This document shows positions 44,411-54,800 of a DNA stretch of 64,000 nucleotides, piece by piece. The notes beneath the pieces are model-generated. The model was given only the letters and a program-made list of their open reading frames with translations. It was not told the origin of the DNA and ran no database searches. Source of the DNA: G965218495 sp965218495 (GTDB lineage: Bacteria; Bacteroidota; Rhodothermia; Rhodothermales; Bin80); the NCBI GenBank assembly GCA_965218495.1, contig OZ244626.1:2728001-2792000 (forward strand). Direction: 5' to 3'. Numbering within the stretch: position 1 is the stretch's first letter; the number at the start of each line of letters is the position of its first letter. Position numbers and translations under genes: made by a program.

Positions 44411-45406
44411 ATGTCGCAGTTTGACCTGAAGGAATTGACCGCACGCATTCAGGCGGAGAGCACCTTCATACGAGACCTTCGAGCGGAGCTGTCCCATGTT
44501 CTGGTGGGTCAGCACTACATGGTAGAGCGCCTCTTGATCGGGCTCTTAGCTAGCGGGCATGTCCTGCTGGAAGGCGTGCCTGGACTGGCAAAGACGTTGA
44601 CCGTAAGCTCTTTGGCCAGCGCCATTGGGATGCGTTTCCAGCGCATCCAATTCACGCCGGACCTCTTGCCTGCAGACCTGCTTGGAACGCTGATCTATAA
44701 CCAGAAGACGGGTGACTTCTCCATCAAGAAGGGTCCACTGTTTGCGAACATGATTTTGGCCGACGAAATCAACCGGTCTCCGGCCAAAGTGCAAAGCGCG
44801 CTGCTGGAGAGCATGCAGGAGCGCCAGATAACCATTGGCGAAACTACTTTTCCGCTGGAAGAGCCCTTTTTGGTCTTGGCCACGCAGAACCCCATTGAGC
44901 AGGAAGGCACCTACCCGCTGCCCGAAGCCCAAGTAGATCGGTTTATGATGAAGATCAAGGTCGGATATCCGTCCCGATCCGAGGAATTGGAAATTATGCG
45001 CCGAAAGGCACGGACCGGACCTGGCTACCAGATCAGGCCGGTTGTGCAGCCGGAGCAAATCCTTTCTGCGCGTTTAGTGCTAAACGACCTGTACATGGAT
45101 GAACGCGTCGAGGAGTATATCGTGAACCTCGTGTTGGCAACCAGGGAACCAGGCCGCTATAACCTGTCGTCACTAGCGCCACTGATTGACTTTGGGGCTT
45201 CGCCGCGCGCAAGCATCAACTTGAACTTGGCAGCACGCGCACACGCCTTTCTCCAGACGCGTGCGTACGTCACACCGGAAGATGTGCGGTCGGTGGCGAT
45301 GGATGTGCTCCGGCACCGCGTCGTCATCACGTACGAGGCCGAAGCCGAAGAGATGGAAGCCGAAACTATCGTCCAACGCGTGATGGAAACCATTGAAGTA
45401 CCGTAG
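44411..45406 (+). CDS. MoxR-family AAA+ ATPase
   Basis: A 331-residue AAA+ ATPase starting at ATG 44411 (MSQFDLKELTARIQAES); TTG 44387 is an alternative. It has Walker A (HVLLEGVPGLAKTLTVSSLA), Walker B (ANMILADEINRSPAKVQSAL), sensor 1 (LVLATQNPIEQEGTYPLPEA) and the sensor 2/lid region (GASPRASINLNLAARAHAFL). MoxR ATPases act as chaperones, often with VWA-domain proteins, but none is encoded next to it here. Strong family match. Confidence 0.92.
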   Translation: MSQFDLKELTARIQAESTFIRDLRAELSHVLVGQHYMVERLLIGLLASGHVLLEGVPGLAKTLTVSSLASAIGMRFQRIQFTPDLLPADLLGTLIYNQKTGDFSIKKGPLFANMILADEINRSPAKVQSALLESMQERQITIGETTFPLEEPFLVLATQNPIEQEGTYPLPEAQVDRFMMKIKVGYPSRSEELEIMRRKARTGPGYQIRPVVQPEQILSARLVLNDLYMDERVEEYIVNLVLATREPGRYNLSSLAPLIDFGASPRASINLNLAARAHAFLQTRAYVTPEDVRSVAMDVLRHRVVITYEAEAEEMEAETIVQRVMETIEVP

Positions 45407-45473
45407 AAGCCGTCGGAACATTTTCATTCTACTTAAAGTTTTTCTTTAACTCTAAATCAAATTGCCTGCACAG

Positions 45474-45504
45474 TTGACACGCGCCGGACTTGCGTTTATA
45501 TTTG
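45474..45504 (+). promoter_or_regulatory. Promoter of the M23 peptidase gene
   Basis: TTGACA at 45474-45479, 17-nt spacer, TATATT at 45497-45502. Extended to TTTG it also fits the Bacteroidota -7 box TAnnTTTG (45497-45504). About 90 nt upstream of the ATG. Confidence 0.55.
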
Positions 45505-45592
45505 TTAGGCTTGGCGCACCACAGATTTTCCGTGCGAACTGTGTCTCGGGAAGGGATGGCAATTCTGAGACTGCTATGAAAAAGCACGCTCG

Positions 45593-46555
45593 ATGAAGAG
45601 AATTCGCTACAAATGGGACCCGGAGCTGCTGGACTGGGTGCCGGCAAAGATCACTTGGCACCACGGTATGACGCGCGCTGGCATCGGCGGCGCGCTGGTG
45701 CTGCTCGTCGCGACGGGAGTTTTCGTCGCTGCCGACTTTGTTAGTTCATCTCCTGAGGAACTTGCCCTCATGGAGGAGAATCGGTTCCTGCAGGCGCAGG
45801 TAGCAACGGCCGAGACCAGGATCACCGGTTTCGAGACGCGCCTGGATGAGTTGGAGCTTCGGGACCAGGAGATTTACCGCGTCATGCTCCAGGTGGACGA
45901 CATCCCGGGTGCAGTTCGTGAGGTTGGCGTGGGGGGCAGCGAGCCATACGGAGAGTATAACCGATTCAGCACCTCCACAGCTAGTATTCTCAGCCGGGTG
46001 GAAGGGCAACTGGATCGATTGGAGCGACGCGTCAACCTGCAGTCTACCAGCACGCAGGAACTGATGACGCTGGCCAAGACCTTTGAGGAACGCACCAAAG
46101 AGATCCCCAGCATCATGCCCTCCACAGGGCATCTGACTTCGTCCTTTGGGATGCGCCAACACCCAATCACCAAGACGCGTAGGCACCACAAGGGGGTTGA
46201 TATCACCACACCAGCGGGCACGCCTGTACATGCCACTGCTTTCGGCGTTATTGAAGAAGTAATACATAGCCGATCCGGCTATGGCATCCACATCCTTATC
46301 AGTCATCCGACCGCTGGCTACAAGACACTTTACGGACACCTGTCAGCGGTGATGGCAAGTATCTGGCCAGGACAGCGTGTCAAACGCGGGCAAGTTATCG
46401 CAAGGAGTGGCAATACGGGGCTGTCTGAAGCGCCCCATGTGCACTATGAAGTTCAGGACGCCAAAGGCCGGGCCCTCAACCCTCGTCCGTTTCTGGCGCT
46501 ACAATTGAGCGCCAGCGAGTATCGGGCCATCCTGAACAAAGCGGCGCAAGAATAG
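45593..46555 (+). CDS. M23-family peptidoglycan endopeptidase, membrane-anchored
   Basis: A 320-residue protein starting at ATG 45593. An N-terminal transmembrane anchor (GGALVLLVATGVFVAADFV, about residues 32-50) is followed by a coiled coil (LMEENRFLQAQVATAETRIT and SRVEGQLDRLERRVN). The LytM/M23 domain begins GHLTSSFGMRQHPITKTRRH. Zinc ligands appear as HHKGVDITTPAGTPV (H and D) and HVHYEVQDAKG (HxH). Such anchored M23 proteins cut or regulate peptidoglycan cross-links in the periplasm. Transcribed from its own promoter. Confidence 0.93.
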   Translation: MKRIRYKWDPELLDWVPAKITWHHGMTRAGIGGALVLLVATGVFVAADFVSSSPEELALMEENRFLQAQVATAETRITGFETRLDELELRDQEIYRVMLQVDDIPGAVREVGVGGSEPYGEYNRFSTSTASILSRVEGQLDRLERRVNLQSTSTQELMTLAKTFEERTKEIPSIMPSTGHLTSSFGMRQHPITKTRRHHKGVDITTPAGTPVHATAFGVIEEVIHSRSGYGIHILISHPTAGYKTLYGHLSAVMASIWPGQRVKRGQVIARSGNTGLSEAPHVHYEVQDAKGRALNPRPFLALQLSASEYRAILNKAAQE

Positions 46556-46585
46556 CCTGCGCGATGTAGCGGCTTTGAATGTGTG

Positions 46586-46614
46586 TTGCATATTCCCGTT
46601 TGTATGCTTATCTA
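46586..46614 (+). promoter_or_regulatory. Possible promoter of the DUF2795 / BamA-like unit
   Basis: TTGCAT at 46586-46591, 17-nt spacer, TATCTA at 46609-46614, about 64 nt before the DUF2795 ATG. A moderate match only. Confidence 0.3.
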
Positions 46615-46677
46615 CTCTCGCGCGTGTCAGATAGCGCGCACAATTGGAAACATATCATTATGATCGGCTAGAGTCCT

Positions 46678-46899
46678 ATGGGATATTGGACGCTTGAGTT
46701 GGCTTCTTTTCTGGAAGACGCGCCATGGCCTGCGACCCAGGATGAACTCATTGACTACGCTGAACGTACGGGCGCTCCCGTTGAGGTCATAGAAAACCTT
46801 TCGGAGCTAGAGGATGAAGGGGAGCCCTACGAGAGCATTGAAGAAATCTGGCCAGACTTTCCGACGGCCGACGACGATTTCTACTACTCGGACGAGTGA
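46678..46899 (+). CDS. DUF2795-family small protein
   Basis: A 73-residue acidic protein starting at ATG 46678. It matches the DUF2795 pattern: LASFLEDAPWPATQDELIDY, AERTGAPVEVIENLSELED and YESIEEIWPDF. The acidic tail ends DDDFYYSDE. The family is small, cytoplasmic and uncharacterised. Its 3' end overlaps the 5' end of the BamA-like gene in another frame, implying translational coupling. Confidence 0.85.
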   Translation: MGYWTLELASFLEDAPWPATQDELIDYAERTGAPVEVIENLSELEDEGEPYESIEEIWPDFPTADDDFYYSDE

Positions 46900-49324
46900 C
46901 TGCAGACAGGCGGCGCGGCAACTCGGATGGGCGGCCGTACTATTTCTCTCGCTGCTGACGGCGACTGAAGCTGCGGCACAGCAGCGGCCGATCGTTGACC
47001 GGGTCCGCTTCATCGGCAGCGAGCACTTCTCTGCCGCTACTTTGGAGCGCCGCATTCGCACAACCCCCAATCGGCTGATCCTTGGTATTCGGGGCTTCAC
47101 CTGGTGGGTGTGGCTTTACCGTTTGGGCGACCAGGGTCACACAGGGCAGCGCATCGGACGCGCACTCATGGCTAGCGGCGAGCCCCCGGCTTGGCTCGAC
47201 AGTGCCACGATCGCGGCCGACTTGGACCAGCTACGCAGCTTCTTTGCTCAGGAGGGATTCCGCGAGGCAGAGATCAGCGCTCGTATCGACACCACACGCA
47301 GCGGCAAGCGAGCGTCGGTATCATTTGAAATCGACCCGGGTCCTGCCACATACTTCCGCCGCATCCGGTACGAGGGACTTGACAGCCTTGACCAAGCCCT
47401 CCAAAAGGCCCTGGTTGACGAATCACTGCTAACGCCGCAGGTTCAGAGCAACGACACGCCGCTGGACTACCGCGCAGTGCCTCTGCGCTATTCCGAGCCT
47501 CTACTGGTCGACGAACGACGGCGACTATTGGCCACGCTTCGCGATGAGGGGTTTGCCGCTATCACGCGCGACTCCATCACAGCATTCGTAACGACGTATC
47601 GCCCGGACTCGCTGGACGTGGTGATGCACGTTCGCCCGGGACCGCGTTACCTGTACGGCGCCATTCACTTCGACGTAGAAGGGCCCCTGAACGAGGCTGA
47701 CCCTGCAGGCACCGTGAAGATCGGCGGAGACTCGCTTGTCTCGTACCGCATGGAGCCCGGCATCCGTATATCGCCGGGCCTGTTGACCCATGCACTACGC
47801 ATGCGGCCGGGCACTCCTTACAACCAGTCCGCCCTTCAGCAGACGAAGCAGCGCCTGGAAGCCACCGGGATCTTTTCATTTACCGACATCGCGCCGCAGC
47901 CACCAACGGGTGCAGCACTTCCGCACCTAATTACGGTCCGCACGCGGCCGCGTCATCAGTTTGGGATGCAGACTTTTGTGCTGCAGAGCAGCGGTGTTCT
48001 GGGCGGCGTAGGCAGTGAATTAGGCGCTGGGCTGAGCCTTTCGTATGAAAATGTCAACCTCATTGGCAGCGGCGAGTTGTTGCGTATCAGCAGCACGGCG
48101 TCAGTAGCCGCGGATGTGGACTCGACCGTATTTTCATCAAGCCAGGGCGAAGTCTCCGCTTCACTTGCACTACCCTATCTCGTAGCGCCTTTCCACGACC
48201 TCGAAGACCGGCTTGGCCTGAACCAGGCCCGTACACGCTTTACGGTGACCCTGCTCACAGCCCGACGTGAGGACCTGCGCCTGCTGCTGCGTGGCCGGGG
48301 CACCGCCCGCATCCGTCTGGAGATGCGCCACAGTCCTACAGTCACATCCTTTGTTGACTTGCTCGACGTGAGCCTCAGCAACCCGGACACTCTGAGGGGC
48401 TTCAAGTATCGTTTCCTGGATCGCATTCTTGGTGCTGACGATAGCCTTATCGTGTCCGACCCTGTCCAGCGAGCGCAGGTGCTGGAGGACTACACGCATC
48501 CCCAAATCAACAACGCCATTCGCTATACCTTCCGCGGTGAGCGGGTCAACCCCTTGCGTCGAGACCAGGGTTTCAGCTATGAGGCCGCCATAGAGCTCGG
48601 CGGCAACCTGCCCTACCTGCTCGATCGGTACGTCTATAGCGCCGGGCGGGTGGAAGGAAGCCTGCCCGGGCTTCCATTCTTTCGGGGCAGCGGCTCCCGC
48701 GACCGCATGAATTACCGCCAATACATACGGCTGGTGGCGGATTTCCGGCAATACTTTAGGGTCGGCTCTTCCAACGTGTTGGCACTAAAAGCCGTGGGAG
48801 GCTGGGCGCAACCGATAGGTCAGGCCGACAACGTGCCATTCTTTCGGCGCTTCTTCAGCGGAGGTGCGTCCAGCGTACGAGGCTGGCATCTCAGGCAGCT
48901 CGGCCCGGGAGCCACGAACTTCAGCACCGGTGCAGCTGCCGACGCGGACGCCACCAACATCCTAGGCGGGGACATTAAGCTGGAGTTCAGTGCCGAGCTA
49001 AGGCATACCCTTCTCGATCACACGCTTGGCGCGGAGTGGATCGTAGCCGCTTTCGGGGATGCCGGCAACGTGTGGTTTGGTCCGCGAAACCCAGGCTTCG
49101 CAAACTTGGCGCCCCATGCGCCAGACGGGCGCTTTGCGCTTAACAGCTTTGTTAGTGAGATGGGCGTCGGCACTGGCATGGGCCTTCGCCTTTCATGGGC
49201 CTACCTTATCGCGCGCTTTGACGTCGCATACCGGGCATGGGATCCAGCGCGTCCAGAGGCTGGCTGGTGGCCGACGGGGCTACGTGAACCGGCGGCATAT
49301 TTTCGGTTTGGACACGCCTTCTAG
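46814..49324 (+). CDS. BamA/TamA-like outer-membrane assembly protein
   Basis: An outer-membrane protein of up to 836 residues. The signal sequence is LGWAAVLFLSLLTATEAAAQ. POTRA-like repeats follow: RPIVDRVRFIGSEHFSAATL, AADLDQLRSFFAQEGFREAE and SALQQTKQRLEATGIFSFTD. The C-terminal barrel carries FRRFFSGGASSVRGWHLRQL, the Omp85 VRGF/Y-like lid motif. The protein ends in an aromatic residue (YFRFGHAF), as outer-membrane barrels do. The start must lie inside the DUF2795 gene: ATG 46814 or TTG 46838 (MKKSGQTFRRP), since no initiator occurs between the DUF2795 stop and the signal peptide. It may be TamA-like rather than the essential BamA. Confidence 0.85.
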   Translation: MKGSPTRALKKSGQTFRRPTTISTTRTSDCRQAARQLGWAAVLFLSLLTATEAAAQQRPIVDRVRFIGSEHFSAATLERRIRTTPNRLILGIRGFTWWVWLYRLGDQGHTGQRIGRALMASGEPPAWLDSATIAADLDQLRSFFAQEGFREAEISARIDTTRSGKRASVSFEIDPGPATYFRRIRYEGLDSLDQALQKALVDESLLTPQVQSNDTPLDYRAVPLRYSEPLLVDERRRLLATLRDEGFAAITRDSITAFVTTYRPDSLDVVMHVRPGPRYLYGAIHFDVEGPLNEADPAGTVKIGGDSLVSYRMEPGIRISPGLLTHALRMRPGTPYNQSALQQTKQRLEATGIFSFTDIAPQPPTGAALPHLITVRTRPRHQFGMQTFVLQSSGVLGGVGSELGAGLSLSYENVNLIGSGELLRISSTASVAADVDSTVFSSSQGEVSASLALPYLVAPFHDLEDRLGLNQARTRFTVTLLTARREDLRLLLRGRGTARIRLEMRHSPTVTSFVDLLDVSLSNPDTLRGFKYRFLDRILGADDSLIVSDPVQRAQVLEDYTHPQINNAIRYTFRGERVNPLRRDQGFSYEAAIELGGNLPYLLDRYVYSAGRVEGSLPGLPFFRGSGSRDRMNYRQYIRLVADFRQYFRVGSSNVLALKAVGGWAQPIGQADNVPFFRRFFSGGASSVRGWHLRQLGPGATNFSTGAAADADATNILGGDIKLEFSAELRHTLLDHTLGAEWIVAAFGDAGNVWFGPRNPGFANLAPHAPDGRFALNSFVSEMGVGTGMGLRLSWAYLIARFDVAYRAWDPARPEAGWWPTGLREPAAYFRFGHAF

Positions 49325-49328
49325 GACC

Positions 49329-50753
49329 ATGGGCACAGAGGCCCACAAGCCACCCATGGCGCGGGGCGACGAAGTCATACTCACGATAGAGTCCCTTGCA
49401 GACCGGGGCATGGGCCTTGCCCGCGTCGACGGTTTTGTCGTGTTTGTGCGCTACGCTGCCCCCGGTGACCGCGTCAAGGTCGTAATTGTGAGCAGCCGTC
49501 GGTCCTATGCCGAGGCCAAGGTCGTCGAGGTGCTGGATCGCGGCCCTGCGCGCGTAGCGCCGCGATGCCGATACTTCGGCATCTGCGGAGGTTGCTCCCT
49601 GCAACACGTCGCTTATGCGGCGCAGCTCCAGGCAAAAAAGAGTGCCGTCATGTCGGCCCTGCGGCAGGCCACTGGAGCTCATAGCATCGCGGTGCGCGAT
49701 CCCCTGCCCAGCGCAGACGTCTATTACTACCGTAACAAGATGGAATTCTCCTTCAGCGCCCACCGTTGGCTGACGCTTGAGGAGATCGAGTCTGGGGCGC
49801 CGATGGACAAATCATTCGCGTTGGGCCTGCACGTACCCGGCAACTTCTATAAGGTGCTGGACCTTAAGGAGTGCTTTCTGCAATCCGAAACCAGCACGCA
49901 GATCTTGTGCGGCTTGCGCGGACTTGCGCAGAAACACAACTGGGAAGCCTGGAATATCCGCAGGCATCTCGGATTCTTGCGTCATCTGGTGATTCGGGAG
50001 GCGGCAGCCACGGATGATCTCATGGTGAACCTTGTCACCAGCTACTACGATCCAGCCCGCATGGAGGTACTGGCGCGACACTTGCGCGCCGCACACCCGC
50101 AGGTGACCACGCTGGTTAACACTATCAACGATACGCCAAGGCAAGCCGCCGTGGGCGCGGCGTCATATGTCGTGTTTGGATCGGGCGTGCTGCGGGAGCG
50201 GATCGGGCCATACCAGTTCGAGATAACTCCCGGATCCTTTTTTCAAACCAACACCCGACAAGCCGAAACGCTTTGCGAGCTCGTACGCACACTCGGTGCA
50301 TTTCAGCCACGCGACTTGGCGTTTGACCTGTATTGTGGCGCCGGAACTTTCGCTATCTACATTGCCTCTTCCGTTCGCCGCGTAGTTGGCATAGAACTGG
50401 TGCCAGACGCGATCGCGGCCGCGCGCAGAAATGCAGCAGCCAACAACATAGATAACTGTACGTTCGTCGCTGGGGACATGCTCAAGGTCTTTACGGCTGC
50501 CTTCCTGGACACGATGGGTCGCCCGGATGTCGTTACTGTCAACCCGCCGCGCGCGGGGATGCATCCGAAGGTCGTGCGGCGGCTGGCGACGCTCAAGCCC
50601 CGCCGCATAGTCTACGTGAGCTGCAACCCTCTCTCGCAGGCCCGCGACCTCGCGTGCCTCTTGGATCACTACCGGGTGGAGGTCGCACAGCCGGTAGACC
50701 TTTTTCCGCAAACACACCACATTGAGAACGTAGCCCTGCTTGTGGCGCGCTAG
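49329..50753 (+). CDS. rlmD: 23S rRNA (uracil-C5)-methyltransferase, RlmD/RumA type
   Basis: A 474-residue enzyme starting at ATG 49329, 4 nt after the BamA-like stop. It has an N-terminal TRAM domain (EVILTIESLADRGMGLARVD, FVRYAAPGDRVKVVIV) and an iron-sulfur Cys set (RCRYFGICGGCSLQHVAYAA). The SAM-binding Rossmann domain has DLYCGAGTFAIYIAS, VNPPRAGMHPKVVRRLA (NPPRAG) and the catalytic nucleophile in IVYVSCNPLSQARDL. The family includes RlmD, RlmC and TrmA; the TRAM domain and cluster favour RlmD, but substrate position cannot be read from sequence alone. Confidence 0.92.
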   Translation: MGTEAHKPPMARGDEVILTIESLADRGMGLARVDGFVVFVRYAAPGDRVKVVIVSSRRSYAEAKVVEVLDRGPARVAPRCRYFGICGGCSLQHVAYAAQLQAKKSAVMSALRQATGAHSIAVRDPLPSADVYYYRNKMEFSFSAHRWLTLEEIESGAPMDKSFALGLHVPGNFYKVLDLKECFLQSETSTQILCGLRGLAQKHNWEAWNIRRHLGFLRHLVIREAAATDDLMVNLVTSYYDPARMEVLARHLRAAHPQVTTLVNTINDTPRQAAVGAASYVVFGSGVLRERIGPYQFEITPGSFFQTNTRQAETLCELVRTLGAFQPRDLAFDLYCGAGTFAIYIASSVRRVVGIELVPDAIAAARRNAAANNIDNCTFVAGDMLKVFTAAFLDTMGRPDVVTVNPPRAGMHPKVVRRLATLKPRRIVYVSCNPLSQARDLACLLDHYRVEVAQPVDLFPQTHHIENVALLVAR

Positions 50754-50758
50754 GTCCT

Positions 50759-51748
50759 ATGGGTAGAACAGCCTTCATTACAGGCGGCACCGGCTTTGTC
50801 GGCAGCCACCTCGCCGAGTCACTGCTTGCGCGCGGTTACAGAGAGGTGCGATGCCTAGTCCGTACGCGCCTGAAGTGGCTCAAGGGGGTGGACATTGTGC
50901 CGGTCCGGGGCACTCTAAACGACAAGGCGCTGATACTGGATGCGGTGCGGGATATGGACTATGTCTACCACCTTGGAGGTGTGACGCGGGCCAAGACGTA
51001 CGGTGCCCTGTGGGAAGGCAACGTCAACGCAACGACGCAGATATTGGATGCGATTGTCGCGGTGAACCCCCGCATCTCTAAGGTGCTTGTCACCAGCAGC
51101 TTGGCCGCCGTGGGATACGCGCCTGACGGGCGTGCGGACGAGACCTCTCCGCTACATCCTGTTTCCCGATACGGACGCAGTAAGGCCGAGATGGAGGCCG
51201 CGCTAAAGGGCTACATGCAGGCCCTGCCGCTGGTTATAGTGCGGCCGCCCTCGGTCTACGGGCCGCGCGACAAAGACGTCTACACATTCTTCAAGGCGGT
51301 GCAGCAAGGCTTCTGCCCCGTCCTGCGGGGCGATCCCGGCCTGACGCTGGTCCATGTCGCGGACCTGACGCGTGGCATGATTGAGGCCGCTGAGTCGGAA
51401 GCCACCACGGGTGAGGCGTACTTCATCGGCAACGATGAGGACATCTCCTGGGACAAGCTGAAGCACGCCACCATGGCAGCGCTGGGTACCAGAGCCGTGA
51501 CCTTACCCATTCCGCGCAGCCTGGTGCTGCCGGTGGCCGCTGTTGTGGAAACCGCCGGCGCTCTTGTTGGCAAGTATCCGCCCTTTAACAGGGAAAAGGG
51601 CCGCGAGCTTCTCCGGGGGGCGAAGATGTGCTCGTCTGCAAAGGCAGCGCGCGACTTTGGATACCGGCCACAGGTGCCGCTGCAACAAGGCCTGCAAAGC
51701 ACTATCGCGTGGTACCAGAAGCAGGGCTGGCTACGCAGACGGCGGTAG
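50759..51748 (+). CDS. NAD(P)-dependent epimerase/dehydratase (extended SDR)
   Basis: A 329-residue extended short-chain dehydrogenase starting at ATG 50759. The nucleotide-binding motif is FITGGTGFVGSHLAESLL (GxxGxxG). VYHLGGVTRAKTYGALWEGN, LVTSSLAAVGYAPDG and the catalytic YGRSK (YxxxK) follow. The substrate is likely a nucleotide sugar or a related hydroxy compound; specificity cannot be deduced. It begins 5 nt after rlmD and probably belongs to the same transcript. Confidence 0.9.
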   Translation: MGRTAFITGGTGFVGSHLAESLLARGYREVRCLVRTRLKWLKGVDIVPVRGTLNDKALILDAVRDMDYVYHLGGVTRAKTYGALWEGNVNATTQILDAIVAVNPRISKVLVTSSLAAVGYAPDGRADETSPLHPVSRYGRSKAEMEAALKGYMQALPLVIVRPPSVYGPRDKDVYTFFKAVQQGFCPVLRGDPGLTLVHVADLTRGMIEAAESEATTGEAYFIGNDEDISWDKLKHATMAALGTRAVTLPIPRSLVLPVAAVVETAGALVGKYPPFNREKGRELLRGAKMCSSAKAARDFGYRPQVPLQQGLQSTIAWYQKQGWLRRRR

Positions 51749-51812
51749 ACGGAATCCCCTGGAAGTGCGCATGGTATATTTATGTTGCCCCACCAACAAG
51801 ACCTTCTTGCTT

Positions 51813-54800
51813 GTGAGTGCTCTCGGATTCAATAGCGGCTACGTTGAGGAGTTGTACGCCCGCTACCTCGACGATCCATCCAGCGTTAGCGAAAGCTGGC
51901 GCGACTTCTTTGCTGACTTCCAGCCCAGCGAGGCATACCTGGCGGCCGATGCTGCTCGGCCACTGGCTGCTCCAAAGCCGGAAAGGGTAGCAGCGCGCCC
52001 CAGCGGAGACGGTGCGGCCACTGCCCCACCGATGCCGTCAGACGCGGACGTAAAGCCGCTCCGTGGTGCTTCCGCACGCCTTGCGGAAAATATGGAGACG
52101 AGCCTGGGCGTGCCCACGGCGACCTCCGTGCGCACGCTGTCAGTCAAGCTGCTGATAGAGAATCGTACGCTCATCAACCAGCATCAGCGTGGCATGGGCG
52201 GCCTGAAGGTGTCGTTTACGCACCTGATCGCGTATGCATTGGTGCGAGCGTTGAAGAAGCTTCCGGTAATGTTCTCCACGTTTCGATGGGATAGCCACAC
52301 CCCGCAGCACGTACGCCCAAAGAATGTGAACCTTGGCCTAGCCATTGACGTCGAGCGCCGGGGCCGGCGCGCGCTGGTGGTCCCCAACATCAAGGCGGCT
52401 GACACAATGCGCTTCACGCAGCTTCTGGGAAGCTACAACGAGCTCGTGCGCCGCACACGTGCAAACCAGCTCGAAGTAACGGACTTCCAGGGCACCACCG
52501 CCACCATTACCAACCCCGGGATGATTGGGACCAGCCTTAGCGTTCCGCGCCTAATGCCGCAGCAGGGTGTAATCATTGGCATCGGGTCGATTGGGTTTCC
52601 GCCGGAATACCACGCTATCCCACCCGATGCCATCAATAAGGTGGGACTTTCACCGGTGATGACAATCACCTCCACGTATGATCACCGCGTAATCCAAGGT
52701 GCAGAAAGCGGCGCGTTTCTGAAGCATGTGGAAGAGCTCCTTCTGGGTCGGTACGACTTTTACCAGGTCGTCTTCAAAGATCTCAACATCCCGTACCCAC
52801 CTTATGCCCACTTCCAGGACTCTACGCCGCAGTTGGGCCGTTACGACAAGGGCAGCGGCGAGCTCAATATGGTAGAGAAGCAAGCGCGGGTCATGATGCT
52901 GATTCGCGTCTTCCGCGTTCTGGGCCATCTCCAAGCAGACACCAACCCCTTGGGCTACACGTGGAAGTACCACCCGGACCTCGACCCTGCACACTACGGA
53001 CTGACGGTATGGGATCTGGACCGCGAATTTGTCACGGGCGGTCTGGGCGGGCGTGATGTGCTGCCGCTACGCGAAATCCTCAACATCCTGCGCGAAACGT
53101 ACACACGGCGCATCGGAGTTGCATTCATGCATATCACAAGCCCCATTGAAAAGCGGTGGTTGCAGGAGCGCATCGAACCGGAGCGCAACGTGGATGAAGT
53201 GTCGCTCGAAGACAAGCGCCGCATCCTGCAGAAGCTGAACTCGGCGGAGGCTTTCGAGCGTTTTCTGCACACGCGCTACATCGGGCATAAGCGGTTTTCG
53301 CTGGAAGGCGGAGGAAGCGTGGTACCTATGCTGGACGCCATCATCAGCGATGCAGCTGACCAGGAGGTTCACGAAATAGTCATTGGCATGGCCCATCGCG
53401 GGCGACTGAATATCCTTGCGAACATTATGGGCAAGAGCTATGAGTCGATCTTCACTGAGTTTGAAGGAAGCATCAACCCGGACACCATTTATGGTTCGGG
53501 CGACGTCAAGTATCACTTGGGCACCAGCGGGCAGTACCAGGGCAAAACTGGTGCCGTTATCAACCTCTCCCTCGCTTCCAATCCAAGCCACCTTGAGTCG
53601 GTAAGCCCCATCGTTGAGGGGATGGTCCGCGCAAAGCAGGACTTGCTGCGCGCGCAGGACGACCCGCGTGCCCCTGGAGGCGATATTCATGATGCGGTAA
53701 TTCCGCTACTCATTCACGGAGACGCGGCCTTCGCCGGCCAGGGTGTCGTAGCGGAGACACTTAACTTCAGCCAGTTGCGTGGTTACCATACCGGCGGCAC
53801 AATCCACATTGTGATCAACAACCAGATCGGCTTTACGACGGGCCCAAGCGAAGCGCGAAGTTCCACGTATGCCACGGATGTCGCGCGCCTTATCGAGGCA
53901 CCAATCTTTCATGTTAACGCGGACTATCCCGAAGCTTGCGTTCGCGTGGCGCGCCTGGCGCTGGACTATCGGCAGGTTTTCAACAAGGACATCGTCATCG
54001 ACATGCTGTGCTACCGGCAGCATGGCCATAATGAGGGCGACGAGCCCTCGTACACCAATCCGTTGCTCTATCAGCAGATTGAGAAGAAGCGGTCACCGCG
54101 TAAGCTGTACACGGAGATGCTTCTGCGGCGCGGTGAAATGCTACCGGAAGAGGCAGAGGCTATGCTGGATGACTTCCGGGCACAGCTGCAGGAGGCTTTC
54201 CAGCGAACAAGCGACCTTAAAAAGAAGGATGCCGCGTCCATAGTCGAGCGCTTCCATAACCGGTCGTACGAGACGCCACCGGAAGTAGACACACGACCCA
54301 GCCCCGAAGACATGGAGCGCGTCTTGCGTGCACTCTTACGCTTCCCCGAGGGCTTCGCCGTACACCAGAAGCTTCTCAGTCAGTTCAAGCGTCGAGATCA
54401 GCGCATGCGCTCGGAGGATAGAATCGACTGGGCCTTTGCCGAGGCCCTGGCCTTCGGAACGCTCTTGGTAGAAGGCACTACGGTCCGCCTTAGCGGGCAG
54501 GATTCCCGCCGGGCGACCTTTAGCCAGCGCCACGCGGTATTTTATGACCAGAATACGGGCGAGGAGTACATTCCGCTTAACAACATCAGCGAAGATCAGG
54601 AGCGCCTGTTCATCTTCGACAGCTTGCTGAGCGAGTACGCGGTATTTGCATTCGAGTACGGGTATTCCGTCGCGAACACGGATGCACTGGTGATGTGGGA
54701 AGCCCAGTTCGGGGACTTTTCCAATGGGGCCCAGATCGTTTTTGACCAGTTCATCAGTGCTGCCGAAGAGAAGTGGGGGCAGTGCAGCAGTCTGGTTGCG

